From: DATFVJ01 sp963727015
Lineage (GTDB): Bacteria; Actinomycetota; Actinomycetes; Streptosporangiales; Streptosporangiaceae
Direction: 5' to 3'
Assembly: GCA_963727015.1 (NCBI GenBank)
Contig: CAVSEV010000001.1
Coordinates: 1-64,000 of the forward strand
DNA: 64,000 nt
Part shown: positions 32,999 to 41,141 of the stretch, piece after piece
Numbering within the stretch: the first letter of the stretch is position 1
Layout: every line of letters starts with the position of its first letter
Notes under the pieces: model-generated
The model's database searches: none
Told to the model about the DNA's origin: nothing
What the model saw: the letters and a program-made list of their open reading frames with translations, nothing else
Position numbers and translations under genes: made by a program

Positions 32999-34726
32999 TT
33001 ACCGCTGCCTGCGGCTGCGTGACCGTGCCCCGATCAGGGCCAGGAAGCCCAGGCCCAGAAGCCCCGCCGCGACGAGTACAGCCTGCAACAGCGGCGCACC
33101 GGTGGTCGGGAGCTTCGGCGTCGGCCCGAAGTTCGGGCTACTTGGGTAACCCGGGTGCTTCGGAGACCCTGCGGACCCCGGAGACCCCGGGTACTTCGGA
33201 GAACCCGCGGACCCCGGAGAACCCGCGGACCCCGGAACACCCGGGTACGTCGGAGAACCCGCGGACCCCGGAACACCCGGATAACTTGCCGAGCTGGGGG
33301 AGTTGTGGGAAGCGGGGGAGCCGACAGAGTGCGGGTGGTCCGTAGCGCCGTGACCGCAATTGGAGCCCGCGGAGCTTGCGCCCGCAGGTCCGGTGGAGCC
33401 CTCAGATCCGGCAGGACCCGTCGAACCGGTGGTGCCCGTCGAACCGGTGGTGCCCGTCGAACCGGTGGTGCCCGTCGAACCGGTGGTGCCCGTCGAACCG
33501 GTGGTGCCCGTCGAACCTGTGGTGCCCGTCGAACCGGTGGTGCCCGTCGAACCTGTGGTGCCCGTCGAACCTGTGGTGCCCGTCGAACCGCTCGTGCCCG
33601 TCGAACCGGTGGTGCCCGTCGAACCGGTGGAGGCCCCGGATCCGGTGGAGGCCCCGGATCTGGTAGAGCCCATGGAACCTGCTGAGCCGGCGATGCACGG
33701 TGGCGTGGCGTTATGGCGATGCGTGGCCGGGGCCGCTGGCGTGGCCGGCTTTTCCGCTGGCTTCTCCACAGTATTGATCTTGGTATCAGGCGTGCTGACC
33801 TTTGGCATCGGACCATGGCACTTGGCCAGGCTGACCCGCGCGATCACTGGTGCCGTAGCACACCCGCACCGGGCGAGTGGTCCTGTGACCGCCGCCTTGA
33901 CAGTGACCGATGCGGTGCCTCCCGCGTCGATCTTGGAGAACTGGCAGGAGGCCTTGTGGTGCGTGATCGTGCACGTACCGGTCTTCGAGGCCAGTGTCAG
34001 GCCCTTCATGCCTCCTGGGAGGGTCACCGACAGGTGGACCGAGCGGGCCGCGTACGTACTCGGATTCGCGACCGTCGCGGTGTAGCGCAGAATCTGCCCG
34101 GTGGTAGCGCTGTCCGGTCCGTTCAGCTGGACCTGCACGCCGTTCGTGGGCCCGGCCTGGTACCGCTCATTATGCCGTTGCAGCGAGCGGTGCGACCCCT
34201 TGATGGCGTGCAGCCGGTTGATGACATAAAGCCGGACCGATGTCGTGGCGGCCGGGCCCGTGACGTCTGATCCCCGGGCGCTGCGATGTGCGCTCCCTTG
34301 CCGCTCGGGCAGGTTGGGGGCGGCGGCGAAGACCAAGGTCACCATGCCGGGCGCGGTGCCCAGGAGGGAATAGTCGATCTTCGTGGCTGTCCCGGGCTTG
34401 ACGCTGAACGAGCACGCGGACGTCGTTGTGCCGCGTTTGGCGCAGCGGCGGCCCGGCATGACCGCGAGCCTGTGCCTGGCCGCGGCGTTCTGCAATTGCT
34501 CGGTAAGGATTCCTTGCTGTGGTTGTCCCGTGTTGTCCCTGACGGTGATCGTCACGGGTATTTCGCGGCCGACGGGAATCCTGGCCGACGACGGCGTTGC
34601 CGTCAGTGAGAGGGCCGGGAACGCCCGGTGGGCGTGGTGCCCGGCGGTCGGCACTGCGGCCATCGCGAGTGCGGGTACGGAGATGACCATGCCTGACACG
34701 GTCATCATGGTTAGAAGGCGGCGCAT
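32999..34726 (-). CDS. LPxTG-anchored surface protein with Gly-Ser-Thr repeats
   Basis: 575-aa exported protein. N-terminal signal peptide (MRRLLTMMTVSGMVISVPAL to AMA). Residues 40-150 and 200-310 look like Ig-type folds; the second resembles a DUF11-like domain (YTATVANPSTYAARSVHLSV, GGTASVTVKAAVTG). Then about 13 hexapeptide repeats GSTGTT (18-bp DNA repeat at 33415-33650), followed by PGSAGSPxYPG repeats that resemble a collagen-like stalk. The C-terminus is a sortase signal: LPTTG at 539-543, a hydrophobic helix (LLQAVLVAAGLLGLGFLALI) and ARSRSRRQR. It should be covalently fixed to peptidoglycan by a class E/F-type sortase (family knowledge). No sortase gene is in view. Repeat number probably varies among strains. 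Confidence 0.85.
   Translation of the reverse strand: MRRLLTMMTVSGMVISVPALAMAAVPTAGHHAHRAFPALSLTATPSSARIPVGREIPVTITVRDNTGQPQQGILTEQLQNAAARHRLAVMPGRRCAKRGTTTSACSFSVKPGTATKIDYSLLGTAPGMVTLVFAAAPNLPERQGSAHRSARGSDVTGPAATTSVRLYVINRLHAIKGSHRSLQRHNERYQAGPTNGVQVQLNGPDSATTGQILRYTATVANPSTYAARSVHLSVTLPGGMKGLTLASKTGTCTITHHKASCQFSKIDAGGTASVTVKAAVTGPLARCGCATAPVIARVSLAKCHGPMPKVSTPDTKINTVEKPAEKPATPAAPATHRHNATPPCIAGSAGSMGSTRSGASTGSGASTGSTGTTGSTGTSGSTGTTGSTGTTGSTGTTGSTGTTGSTGTTGSTGTTGSTGTTGSTGTTGSTGTTGSTGPAGSEGSTGPAGASSAGSNCGHGATDHPHSVGSPASHNSPSSASYPGVPGSAGSPTYPGVPGSAGSPGSAGSPKYPGSPGSAGSPKHPGYPSSPNFGPTPKLPTTGAPLLQAVLVAAGLLGLGFLALIGARSRSRRQR
33415..33650 (-). repeat. 18-bp coding minisatellite in the LPxTG gene
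   Basis: About 13 copies of CGAACCGGTGGTGCCCGT with few third-position changes (GGT/TGT). They encode the GSTGTT stalk and keep the reading frame. Confidence 0.9.
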
Positions 34727-34904
34727 GTATCCCCCGAATGACTTCAGAGCACGTTCAGGTAATTACAATGAGTGACCAGCTTAGGGCCGTCGCGGCCGTC
34801 GGTACGGTATTTCGGCCTCGGTGCGTCGCGGTGGCAGCGCCCGGTCGTGCGGGCCTGGCCGTGCCGGCCCGGGTCAGAGTCGCGCCCGCCCGGCCGTGCG
34901 TGCC
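34727..34904. other. Upstream region of the LPxTG gene
   Basis: Low-GC stretch GTAATTACAATGAG at 34759-34772 is the likely promoter area for the minus-strand surface gene. Nothing else is recognised. Confidence 0.35.
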
Positions 34905-35160
34905 CGCGCCAGAGTCGCGCCCGGGCCGGGGCGGTGGCTACGCGGCCCGCGCCCGAATCGCGCCCGGCCCGACGCGGCCCGCGCCAGAATCGCGCCCGGC
35001 CCGACGCGGCCCGCGCCAGAATCGCGCCCGGCCCGACGCGGCCCGCGCCAGAGTCGCGCCCGGGCCGGGGCGGTGGCTACGCGGCCCGCGCCAGAATCGC
35101 GCCCGGCCCGACGCGGCCCGCGCCAGAGTCGCGCCCGGCCCGAGGCGGTGGCTACGCGGC
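34905..35160. repeat. About 30-bp tandem repeat, seven or more units
   Basis: Units read GCGGCCCGCGCCAGAATCGC followed by GCCCGGCCCGAC, with some units carrying GGGCCGGGGCGGTGGCTAC instead. The order of unit types is itself repeated (higher-order duplication). Frames through it are artefacts. Confidence 0.85.
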
Positions 35161-35299
35161 GTGGTCTATGGGGGTACGGCGTCGTCCGTGGACGTCGCTG
35201 TGCACGAACAGGTGGACAAGCACGACGGCGCGGGGTAACGGCTCGTGTCCTGTGGAAGGCGTGGCGGCGCGCTGTGGATGGCGAAAGAATCTTTACGTC

Positions 35300-35535
35300 G
35301 ATTGGGGTAAAGCGCTTGTGCCGCAAGTGAAGAGGCAGTAAAACTGCTTTCACCGTTGGAAACGGGCACCATCGGGGGAGACCCCGGAACGCGGGGAGAG
35401 CTGGGAGACCGGTTTTTCCGGCGGGTGTGCGGCACCGGCGGGTCCCGTGTTACGCGCGGTGGCCGGGCGACCGGCATGCTGGCCCGCGGGACAGGGCGAG
35501 GCCCCTCCATCTCATACATGGAGGGGCCTCGTTCC
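35300..35535 (+). ncRNA. Candidate structured non-coding RNA region
   Basis: Several stem-loops follow each other on the plus strand: GTGAAGAGGCAGT/ACTGCTTTCAC (about 35327-35353), CCGTTGGAAACGG, CGGGGGAGACCCCG, CCGGTTTTTCCGG, and finally the strong hairpin at 35497-35531. No coding frame is convincing. It does not match a riboswitch consensus I can recall, so this rests on visible pairing only; the 14-bp final stem could be its terminator. Confidence 0.3.
35497..35531. terminator. 14-bp perfect hairpin
   Basis: CGAGGCCCCTCCAT and ATGGAGGGGCCTCG are perfect complements around a 7-nt loop (CTCATAC). Only a short TTCC follows. It may terminate the structured region upstream. Confidence 0.55.
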
Positions 35536-35951
35536 TTTGGTACCCAACCCGAGACCTTTTCCGCACGACCATCCGCACCGCAACCGACGGGTCTGCGACC
35601 GGCGGAACCGCGGCCGAAGATCTCGGGTTTCCTTGCCTGTTGTTCATTGTGCCTGACCGGCTAGCAGCCCCACCGCATCGACACGCGGGCAATTCCGACG
35701 GCGTGGCATCGCGGCTGGCCGCCGTGCTCACCGCCGCGGGCGACCCGGCCATCGCCTCGGGCCGGCCGACTGGTATACGTGCAAAAGTGCAGTTCGCAGA
35801 TCTCCGTGCGGCGATGGCCGGCGGCCAGAGGTCTCGTACCCCGGCGGGCGTTGCGTGGCGGTAAATCCAGGCTGCGACGGGGCGGCGCATCGCCTACATT
35901 GAGGCATCGGCCGGGCGCCACGTGCTCGGCAGCGAGTACGAGGGGGCGCAT
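35532..35951. other. Intergenic region without supported gene
   Basis: About 400 bp of mixed sequence before the small exported protein. Frames here show no family resemblance and no good ribosome site. Confidence 0.4.
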
Positions 35952-36323
35952 ATGAAGCGAGCGGTGATACCTGCCGCCGCAGCCGTGGGCGTGATGCTAG
36001 TAGTTGTGGTGGCGTTCGCGCTCCACCACTCCATCACGCCATCCGGTCCGGTCACGCACGCCCGGGCCGTCGCCGCCACGGCAACCCGAACGCACGCCGT
36101 GGACAGCGCCACGACCCTTAACAGCACGCCATCGGTGCCATGCGCCCTTACTAACAACGGCTTCGCCGTCGCCGGGAATCCGGGCGGGAACACTTTGCCC
36201 GGGCGATGCACCGTCACCGTCGTCAGCACGTCAGGAAACGGCAAGATCAAGCTGCATTGGCCAGGCGGGCATGGGACCCGGCCGGTGACCACGACGTACG
36301 TCCTTGGCGCGCCTGCGCGCTGA
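35952..36323 (+). CDS. Small exported or membrane-anchored hypothetical protein
   Basis: 123-aa protein beginning MKRAVIPAAAAVGVMLVVVV, an uncleaved anchor or signal sequence. The rest is Thr/Pro/Ala-rich with one Cys pair (SVPCALTNNGFAVAGN, LPGRCTVTVVSTSGNGKIKL) that could form a disulfide outside the cell. ATG 35952 follows GAGGGGG at good spacing, the main support for the gene. Function unknown. Confidence 0.6.
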   Translation: MKRAVIPAAAAVGVMLVVVVAFALHHSITPSGPVTHARAVAATATRTHAVDSATTLNSTPSVPCALTNNGFAVAGNPGGNTLPGRCTVTVVSTSGNGKIKLHWPGGHGTRPVTTTYVLGAPAR

Positions 36324-36539
36324 GCGCGTGCGAATACCTCTGCGTCGTCCCCGGGCGTCTCGCGAGCGTCCCTTGAGCGCCAGGACGCCAGCCCGCCAGG
36401 GGGGTTCACGTCCACGGGCACGGCACCAGCGCGCCAAGGGCACCAGGGCACCAGCGCGCCGCACCACGCACGAACGCGCCGAGGGCACCACGCGCCAGCC
36501 AGCAGCGTGCCCCGTTAACTCCACTAGCGGACTAGCTAA
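36324..36539. other. Short gap, nothing recognised
   Basis: GC-rich spacer containing the partial direct repeat GGGCACCA(G/C)(G/C)GC; no gene seen. Confidence 0.35.
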
Positions 36540-36605
36540 GGCGTGTCTCTAGACCTCGGCGGATGCGGGCGGCGGCCGGCAAGGCCCTGCTTGTTCTGGA
36601 GGAGT
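36540..36605. mobile_element. Fragment of the MITE-like element, copy 3
   Basis: GGCGTGTCTCTAGACCTCGG starts a segment that aligns with the reverse complement of the inner half of copies 1 and 2 through GGCAAGGCCCTGCTTGTTCT. Only one terminal repeat is present. Confidence 0.65.
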
Positions 36606-36720
36606 CGTCGGGTACTGCATCGTCGATTGCGACGGCGAGAAGCGGGCCGTCGAGATCGCCACCCGCTGCCCGATGCGCGATTGTGGGGCATGGAGGTGCG
36701 ACCCTTGCTCAGCCCGGACG
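36606..36720 (+). pseudogene. Remnant of a YCII-family protein
   Basis: Two frames together give GYCIVDCDGEKRAVEIATRC and PDARLWGMEVRPLLSPDG, the core of YCII-domain proteins (often beside ECF sigma factors). Start and end are missing and the frame shifts between the pieces. It directly follows the MITE fragment. Confidence 0.55.
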
Positions 36721-36917
36721 GGCCGAGATGTGACCGCGACCGGCCGGTGCGGCGCCGCCGTGGCGCAGCACAGTGACGGCTTCAGCGCGCACCAGGATCG
36801 AGGGCCGGAGGCGCTACCTCGCGTCGCCGGCCCTCCACGTATCCGTCCCAGCTTGCCCCAAGGGGATGATCTTCTTCACGAGCTCTCCTCGTCGCCCGGG
36901 ATCCTGTTCTGGACTAC

Positions 36918-37658
36918 CTACTTGCGCGCCCAGGTGGCGTGCCAGTTCTCGCCGCCGCTGAGAATGGAGACCTTGTCCCTGTTGCGGCCACGATGGTTGA
37001 TCATGACGAACTTGGCCGGATGGAGGGTTCCGATAGCTGACCCGTCAACGGTGGTCCTGGTGAAGCTGACGGTGCCGAAATCCGTAAGTGGCTGCAGGCC
37101 ACCGTTTGACGTGGGCGCTTCCACGATCGCCTCTGCCGACGACCGCGCCGCACCGTTGCTGGTGGCGTGAACGGTGTCCGCCCACCCCTGGGTCAAGTCT
37201 GCCAGCCCAAGGGTGTAGCTGCTGTTGCCGTTGTAGGTGACAGAACCAGCGAAGTGATCGCCTGCCGCCACTGTCTGGGCGACCCTGGTCGAGGGCGCAG
37301 GGAAGATCTCCGTCCAGGCGCTGTACACGGGGCGCCCGGCGTTGCACCCGACGGAACTGCCGGTTTGCTCGACTGTGTGGTTGCCGAAGCCGTCCAAGCC
37401 TACCCAGAAGCCGGCGGCGCGCGGCTCGACATTGTGACAGGTGGCTGCCGGCTCCACCCAGTGCGCGGAAACGCTCCGGTAGGTGGTGCCGCTTGCCACG
37501 TAACCGCTCCAGTTGTGGCTCTTCAATCCGTTAAGTCCGTAGCTGATCATGTGACCGGACGACACTGGATCTGGTGCCGGTGCGTTAGCCGAGATCACGG
37601 GTACCAGGAGGGCTCCGGTCACCGCAAATATTGCGGTCAGGACTGTTGTGGTTTTCAT
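36918..37658 (-). CDS. Secreted G1-family (eqolisin) glutamic peptidase
   Basis: 246-aa exported protease. Signal peptide: MKTTTVLTAIFAVTGALLVP to SANA. The mature part shows the eqolisin fold: LKSHNWSGYVASGTTYRSVS, HWVEPAATC, AGFWVGLDGFGNHTVEQTGS (with the catalytic Gln), YSAWTEIFPAP, and SAEAIVEAPTSNGG (with the catalytic Glu), ending KFVMINHRGRNRDKVSIL. Two Cys could pair. The ribosome site GGGAG precedes ATG 37658. G1 peptidases are best known from fungi and act at acid pH; bacterial members exist but are few. It points to an acidic habitat (inference). Cys-rich or subtilisin families do not fit. Confidence 0.85.
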   Translation of the reverse strand: MKTTTVLTAIFAVTGALLVPVISANAPAPDPVSSGHMISYGLNGLKSHNWSGYVASGTTYRSVSAHWVEPAATCHNVEPRAAGFWVGLDGFGNHTVEQTGSSVGCNAGRPVYSAWTEIFPAPSTRVAQTVAAGDHFAGSVTYNGNSSYTLGLADLTQGWADTVHATSNGAARSSAEAIVEAPTSNGGLQPLTDFGTVSFTRTTVDGSAIGTLHPAKFVMINHRGRNRDKVSILSGGENWHATWARK

Positions 37659-38041
37659 TTTGAGTCAGCTCCCGCTTAACTCGATTGGTGCCTGTCTTCA
37701 GCACGGACGGTCGTTTGCTCATTGATGCCCCCTTCGCTGTTGTAGTGGCCGTACGCTCGAAGACCCAGGTGGCGCTGGAGCCAGCATTCTGGTCGGCAGG
37801 GCCCGAAATGACCTGCTGGCAGGCCGTCGTAGCCGGGCTCTGAATTATCAGCATTTATCCCCCATTTCATTTTGCGGTCGGTTCAATTACGTTCAGCGTA
37901 CGCCGAAAGAATGCAAGTTTAAACCGACCTATCTCGTTTCAGTGACTGAAATCGCGCCAGCCGTGCAGAATTCCTAGCTAGGCAGGGATTTCGCAGGATT
38001 GACACAGGGGGTCGCCGCAGCATGTGACCCGCCCGACACGC
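37659..38041. other. Upstream region of the peptidase
   Basis: About 380 bp, less GC-rich than its surroundings near 37850-37960. Contains the perfect small palindrome TTTCAG-TGA-CTGAAA at 37937-37951. No gene supported. Confidence 0.4.
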
Positions 38042-38078
38042 CGAAAGCCCCGCCGGTGCGGGACCGGCGGGGCTTTCG
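38042..38078. terminator. Strong hairpin downstream of glnA1
   Basis: CGAAAGCCCCGCCGGT pairs perfectly with ACCGGCGGGGCTTTCG across a 5-nt loop. It lies 114 bp past the glnA1 stop; with A/T at both ends it can act in both directions. Confidence 0.75.
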
Positions 38079-38191
38079 CGTGTTCAGCGGCCGCGACGCT
38101 ATGCGGCAAGATCCTGCGTGCGGCCTGCGGGCCGCGGGCTTGCGCCCTGACGTCCCCGCAGGCCAGGCAGGATGAGACGGCGAGACATGCC

Positions 38192-39616
38192 CTAGCAGTC
38201 GAAGTAGAGCTCGAATTCGTGCGGGTGCGGGCGGAGCCGCATCGGGTCGATCTCGTTCGCCCGCTTGAAGTCGATCCAGGTCTCGATCAAGTCGCCCGTG
38301 AATACGCCGCCCTCGAGCAGGTACTCATGGTCCGCCTCGAGCGTGTCGAGCACCTGCTCGAGCGAACCAGGTACCTGGGGCACCGCCTTCGCCTCGTCCG
38401 GCGGCAGTTCGTACAGGTCCTTATCCAGCGGCTCCGGCGGCTCGACCTTGTTCTTGATCCCGTCGATGCCCGCCATGACCATTGCCGAGAACGCGATGTA
38501 CGGGTTGCAGGACGGGTCGGGAACCCGGAATTCGGCCCGCTTGGCCTTGGGGTTGCTGCCGGTGATCGGGATGCGAACACACGCCGACCGGTTCCGCTGC
38601 GAGTACACCAGGTTGACCGGCGCCTCGAAGCCAGGCACCAGCCGGTGGTAGGAGTTCGTCGTGGGGTTGGTGAAGGCGAGCAGCGATGGCGCGTGCTTGA
38701 GCAGGCCGCCGATGTAGTAACGCCCGATGTCCGACAGCCCGGCATAACCGACCTCGTCGTAGAACAGCGGCGTCCCGTCCTTCCACAGGCTCTGGTGACA
38801 GTGCATGCCTGAGCCGTTGTCATCGAACAGCGGCTTGGGCATGAAGGTGACCGTCTTGCCGCGCTGGCGGGCGACGTTCTTCAGCACGTACTTGTAGGTC
38901 ATCAGCTTGTCGGCCATCTTGAGCAGTTCGTCGAAGCGCATATCGATCTCGGCCTGACCCGCGGTGCCCACCTCGTGGTGATGCATTTCCACTTCGATGC
39001 CGCAGTCGATGAGGCCACGGACCATCTCTGAGCGCAGGTCGCTGTAGTGGTCCATCGGAGAAACGGGGAAGTAGCCGCCCTTGTACCGCGGCTTGTAGGC
39101 GAGGTTGCCACCTGCTTCCTCGCGGCCGGTGTTCCAGGCGCCTTCGATCGAGTCGAGGAAGTAGTAGCCGGCCGAGGGGCTCGTCTCGAAGCGGGCCGAG
39201 TCGAAGATGTAGAACTCCGCTTCGGGTCCGAAGTAGACGGTGTCCGCGATTCCGGTGCCGCGCACGTAGTCCTGGACCTTACGGGCGATGTTGCGCGGGT
39301 CGCGGCTGTAGGGCTCGCTGGTCAGCGGATCGTGCACGAAGAAGGTCAGGTTCAGCGTCTTGTGCTCGCGGAACGGGTCGAGGTACGCGGTCGTCGGGTC
39401 GGGCAGCAGCAGCATGTCGGATTCGTGGATCTGCTGGAAGCCGCGGATCGAGGAACCGTCGAACATCAGGCCTTCGTTGAAGACCCTGGCGTCGAACGAC
39501 TCGGCGGGCACCGTGAAGTGCTGCATGATTCCCGGCAGGTCGCAGAACCTGACGTCGATGAACTGCACCTGCTCGGCCGATATGAATTCAAGTACCTCGT
39601 CGGCGCTTGTGAACAT
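38192..39616 (-). CDS. glnA1: Glutamine synthetase type I-beta
   Basis: 474-aa main ammonia-assimilating enzyme (dodecamer). GS motifs: FIDVRFCDLPGIMQHFTVPA, GLMFDGSSIRGFQQIHESDM, PEAEFYIFDSARFE, VEMHHHEVGTAGQAEIDMRF, GSGMHCHQSLWKDG, PGFEAPVNLVYSQRNRSACV and RVPDPSCNPYIAFSAMVMAG. The adenylylation loop DKDLYELPPDEAK places the target Tyr near residue 402, matching the GlnE enzyme encoded nearby. GGAGGG precedes the ATG at 39616. A GlnR operator lies about 80 bp upstream. Confidence 0.97.
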   Translation of the reverse strand: MFTSADEVLEFISAEQVQFIDVRFCDLPGIMQHFTVPAESFDARVFNEGLMFDGSSIRGFQQIHESDMLLLPDPTTAYLDPFREHKTLNLTFFVHDPLTSEPYSRDPRNIARKVQDYVRGTGIADTVYFGPEAEFYIFDSARFETSPSAGYYFLDSIEGAWNTGREEAGGNLAYKPRYKGGYFPVSPMDHYSDLRSEMVRGLIDCGIEVEMHHHEVGTAGQAEIDMRFDELLKMADKLMTYKYVLKNVARQRGKTVTFMPKPLFDDNGSGMHCHQSLWKDGTPLFYDEVGYAGLSDIGRYYIGGLLKHAPSLLAFTNPTTNSYHRLVPGFEAPVNLVYSQRNRSACVRIPITGSNPKAKRAEFRVPDPSCNPYIAFSAMVMAGIDGIKNKVEPPEPLDKDLYELPPDEAKAVPQVPGSLEQVLDTLEADHEYLLEGGVFTGDLIETWIDFKRANEIDPMRLRPHPHEFELYFDC

Positions 39617-39693
39617 CCGCCCTCCCTCGAGAACCCGCGCTGATATGTAAGCCCGTGGCCGCAGTGCCGCGACTTGGACGCTATGCGTTAGCG

Positions 39694-39731
39694 GTTTCCA
39701 TGCCGTGTCCCGAGTGTTTCACGTGTGTTAC
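39694..39731 (-). promoter_or_regulatory. GlnR operator upstream of glnA1
   Basis: On the minus strand the four boxes read GTAAC-n6-GAAAC-n6-GACAC-n6-GAAAC, spaced exactly 6 nt (plus-strand boxes at 39694, 39705, 39716 and 39727). This equals the actinobacterial GlnR consensus gTnAC-n6-GaAAc repeated. It lies between glnA1 (minus) and the RDD gene (plus), so it could influence both. Confidence 0.85.
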
Positions 39732-39821
39732 GGCAGGAGACCACCACTTGGCACTGCCGTGACCGGGAGTATGCAGGCCGCCGCCGGTGGCGGCCATCCG
39801 GCGCTCGGATACCGTGGGTGC

Positions 39822-40259
39822 GTGTCGGAACGACGTTGGGCCGGGTCCTGGCTGACGGGCGCAGGCCAGGCTGGAGCCGGAGATGACTACCCGGGTGCGC
39901 GGCTCGGGCTGCCGGAGCGCGGCCGTGGTGCTGTGGCCGGCTACGGCCCGCGGTTCTTGGCCCTGTTCATCGACTGGGCACTGTGCAGCGTCATCGCCCT
40001 GACATTGCTGCATTCGCAGTGGTGGACCTATGTGATCTTCGCCGCGGAGGTGTACCTGCTGACGGCGCTGACCGGGTTCACGGTGGGCAAGCGGCTGATC
40101 GGCCTGCGTGTGGTACGCCTTGATGGCAGGCCGGTCGGGTTCGGGTGGGCCCTGGTACGGACGGCACTGCTGCTCGCGGTGATTCCCGCGGTCGTGTTCG
40201 ACCGCGACACCCGCGGGCTGCACGACCGCGCGGCAAACACGGTCGTCGTCAGGGCCTGA
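39822..40259 (+). CDS. RDD family membrane protein
   Basis: 145-aa membrane protein starting at GTG 39822 (VSERRWAGSWL). The RDD signature is present: GYGPRFLALFIDWALCSVIA (Arg-...-Asp in helix 1), GFTVGKRLIGLRVVRLDGRP, and the last DRDTRGLHDRAANTVVV. Two or three membrane helices. The same gene lies beside glnA1 in mycobacteria. Function unknown; some RDD proteins are ion antiporters. Confidence 0.88.
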   Translation: MSERRWAGSWLTGAGQAGAGDDYPGARLGLPERGRGAVAGYGPRFLALFIDWALCSVIALTLLHSQWWTYVIFAAEVYLLTALTGFTVGKRLIGLRVVRLDGRPVGFGWALVRTALLLAVIPAVVFDRDTRGLHDRAANTVVVRA

Positions 40260-40392
40260 CCGGCAGAGCCGGGGCCTGACCGGCAGAGCCGGGGCCTGAC
40301 CGGCAGAGCCGGGGCCTGACCGGCAGAGCCGGGGCCTGACCGGCAGAGCCGGGGCCCGACAGGCAGAGTCGCCGGGGCCCGACAGGCAGAGC
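40251..40392. repeat. 20-bp tandem repeat, about 6.5 units
   Basis: GGCCTGACCGGCAGAGCCGG repeats almost perfectly; the last units change to GCCCGACAGGCAGAG. The array starts inside the stop region of the RDD gene and ends at the stop of the convergent DUF4191 gene. Confidence 0.9.
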
Positions 40393-40395
40393 GGA

Positions 40396-41115
40396 TCAGC
40401 GAATTTTCGGCTTGGGGCCCTTCGGTAGCCTGGCGCCCTTGGGCAGCGGGCCGCGGGGTGCCTGCAGTGTCTGCGGCAGCGCCTTGAGCCGGTAGTTCAG
40501 CTCTGCGACCTGGCCGCCTTTCAGGTTGCGCGGCAGTTTCATTACGCGCTGCTGCAGTTTCCTTATCGGCAGCTGGCCCTCCGCGTTGCCCACCTGGAAG
40601 TCGTAGATCGGCACGTCGTAGGCAACGCGTGAGATGCGCTTCTTCTCCGCGGCGAGCAGGCTCGACAACCCGCCTGGGTTACCTTCGCCGACCAGCACGA
40701 CGCCCGCCCTGCCGACGACGCGGTGCACCACGTCCATGTTCCTGTTGCCCGTGACGGCTGGGGTGACCGTCCAGTTACCTCGGAGGGTCTGCAGTATGGC
40801 GGCGGCGGCGCCAGGCTGTCCCTCGATCTGGGCGAATTGCGCGGATTGCGCGAACCGGCCGAACATGATCACGCCGGCCAGGATTCCGGCGAGCACGCCG
40901 AACGGGATGAGGAACGTCGCCAGCCCGGTCAGCAGGCCGACAACGACGAATACCGCGATGATGCCAATCGAGACAAGCGCGATCATCGGCAAGGCGCGTG
41001 GATTGGCCTCCCTGACGATCTTCGCGACCATCCGGATCTGCGCGATCCGGCCTGGCTTGGATGGGTCGCCTCCGGCGCTCTTGCGTGTGCTGGCATCAGC
41101 GGGCTTCTTGGCCAT
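40396..41115 (-). CDS. DUF4191 integral membrane protein
   Basis: 239-aa protein, counterpart of M. tuberculosis Rv2219 by content and position. Two helices (ALPMIALVSIGIIAVFVVVG, ATFLIPFGVLAGILAGVIMF) follow a basic N-terminus (RIAQIRMVAKIVREANPRAL). The cytoplasmic part has VVHRVVGRAGVVLVGEGNPG, KKRISRVAYDVPIYDFQVGN and LPRNLKGGQVAELNYRLKAL. ATG 41115 begins the conserved MAKKP... protein; a longer frame upstream is not conserved. Function unknown; it always travels with lipA/lipB. Confidence 0.88.
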   Translation of the reverse strand: MAKKPADASTRKSAGGDPSKPGRIAQIRMVAKIVREANPRALPMIALVSIGIIAVFVVVGLLTGLATFLIPFGVLAGILAGVIMFGRFAQSAQFAQIEGQPGAAAAILQTLRGNWTVTPAVTGNRNMDVVHRVVGRAGVVLVGEGNPGGLSSLLAAEKKRISRVAYDVPIYDFQVGNAEGQLPIRKLQQRVMKLPRNLKGGQVAELNYRLKALPQTLQAPRGPLPKGARLPKGPKPKIR

Positions 41116-41141
41116 GGACGGCAGGATACGAGGCCGCGGGG

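Noticed and set aside
33360..34085. Plus-strand Val/Pro repeat frames opposite the LPxTG gene
   Set aside because: Complementary reading of the 18-bp repeat; the minus strand has the signal peptide and LPTTG anchor.
35300..35535. c-di-AMP (ydaO) riboswitch for the structured region
   Set aside because: The hairpins are there but the conserved ydaO sequence blocks are not, and no cell-wall hydrolase gene follows; kept only as an unassigned structured candidate.
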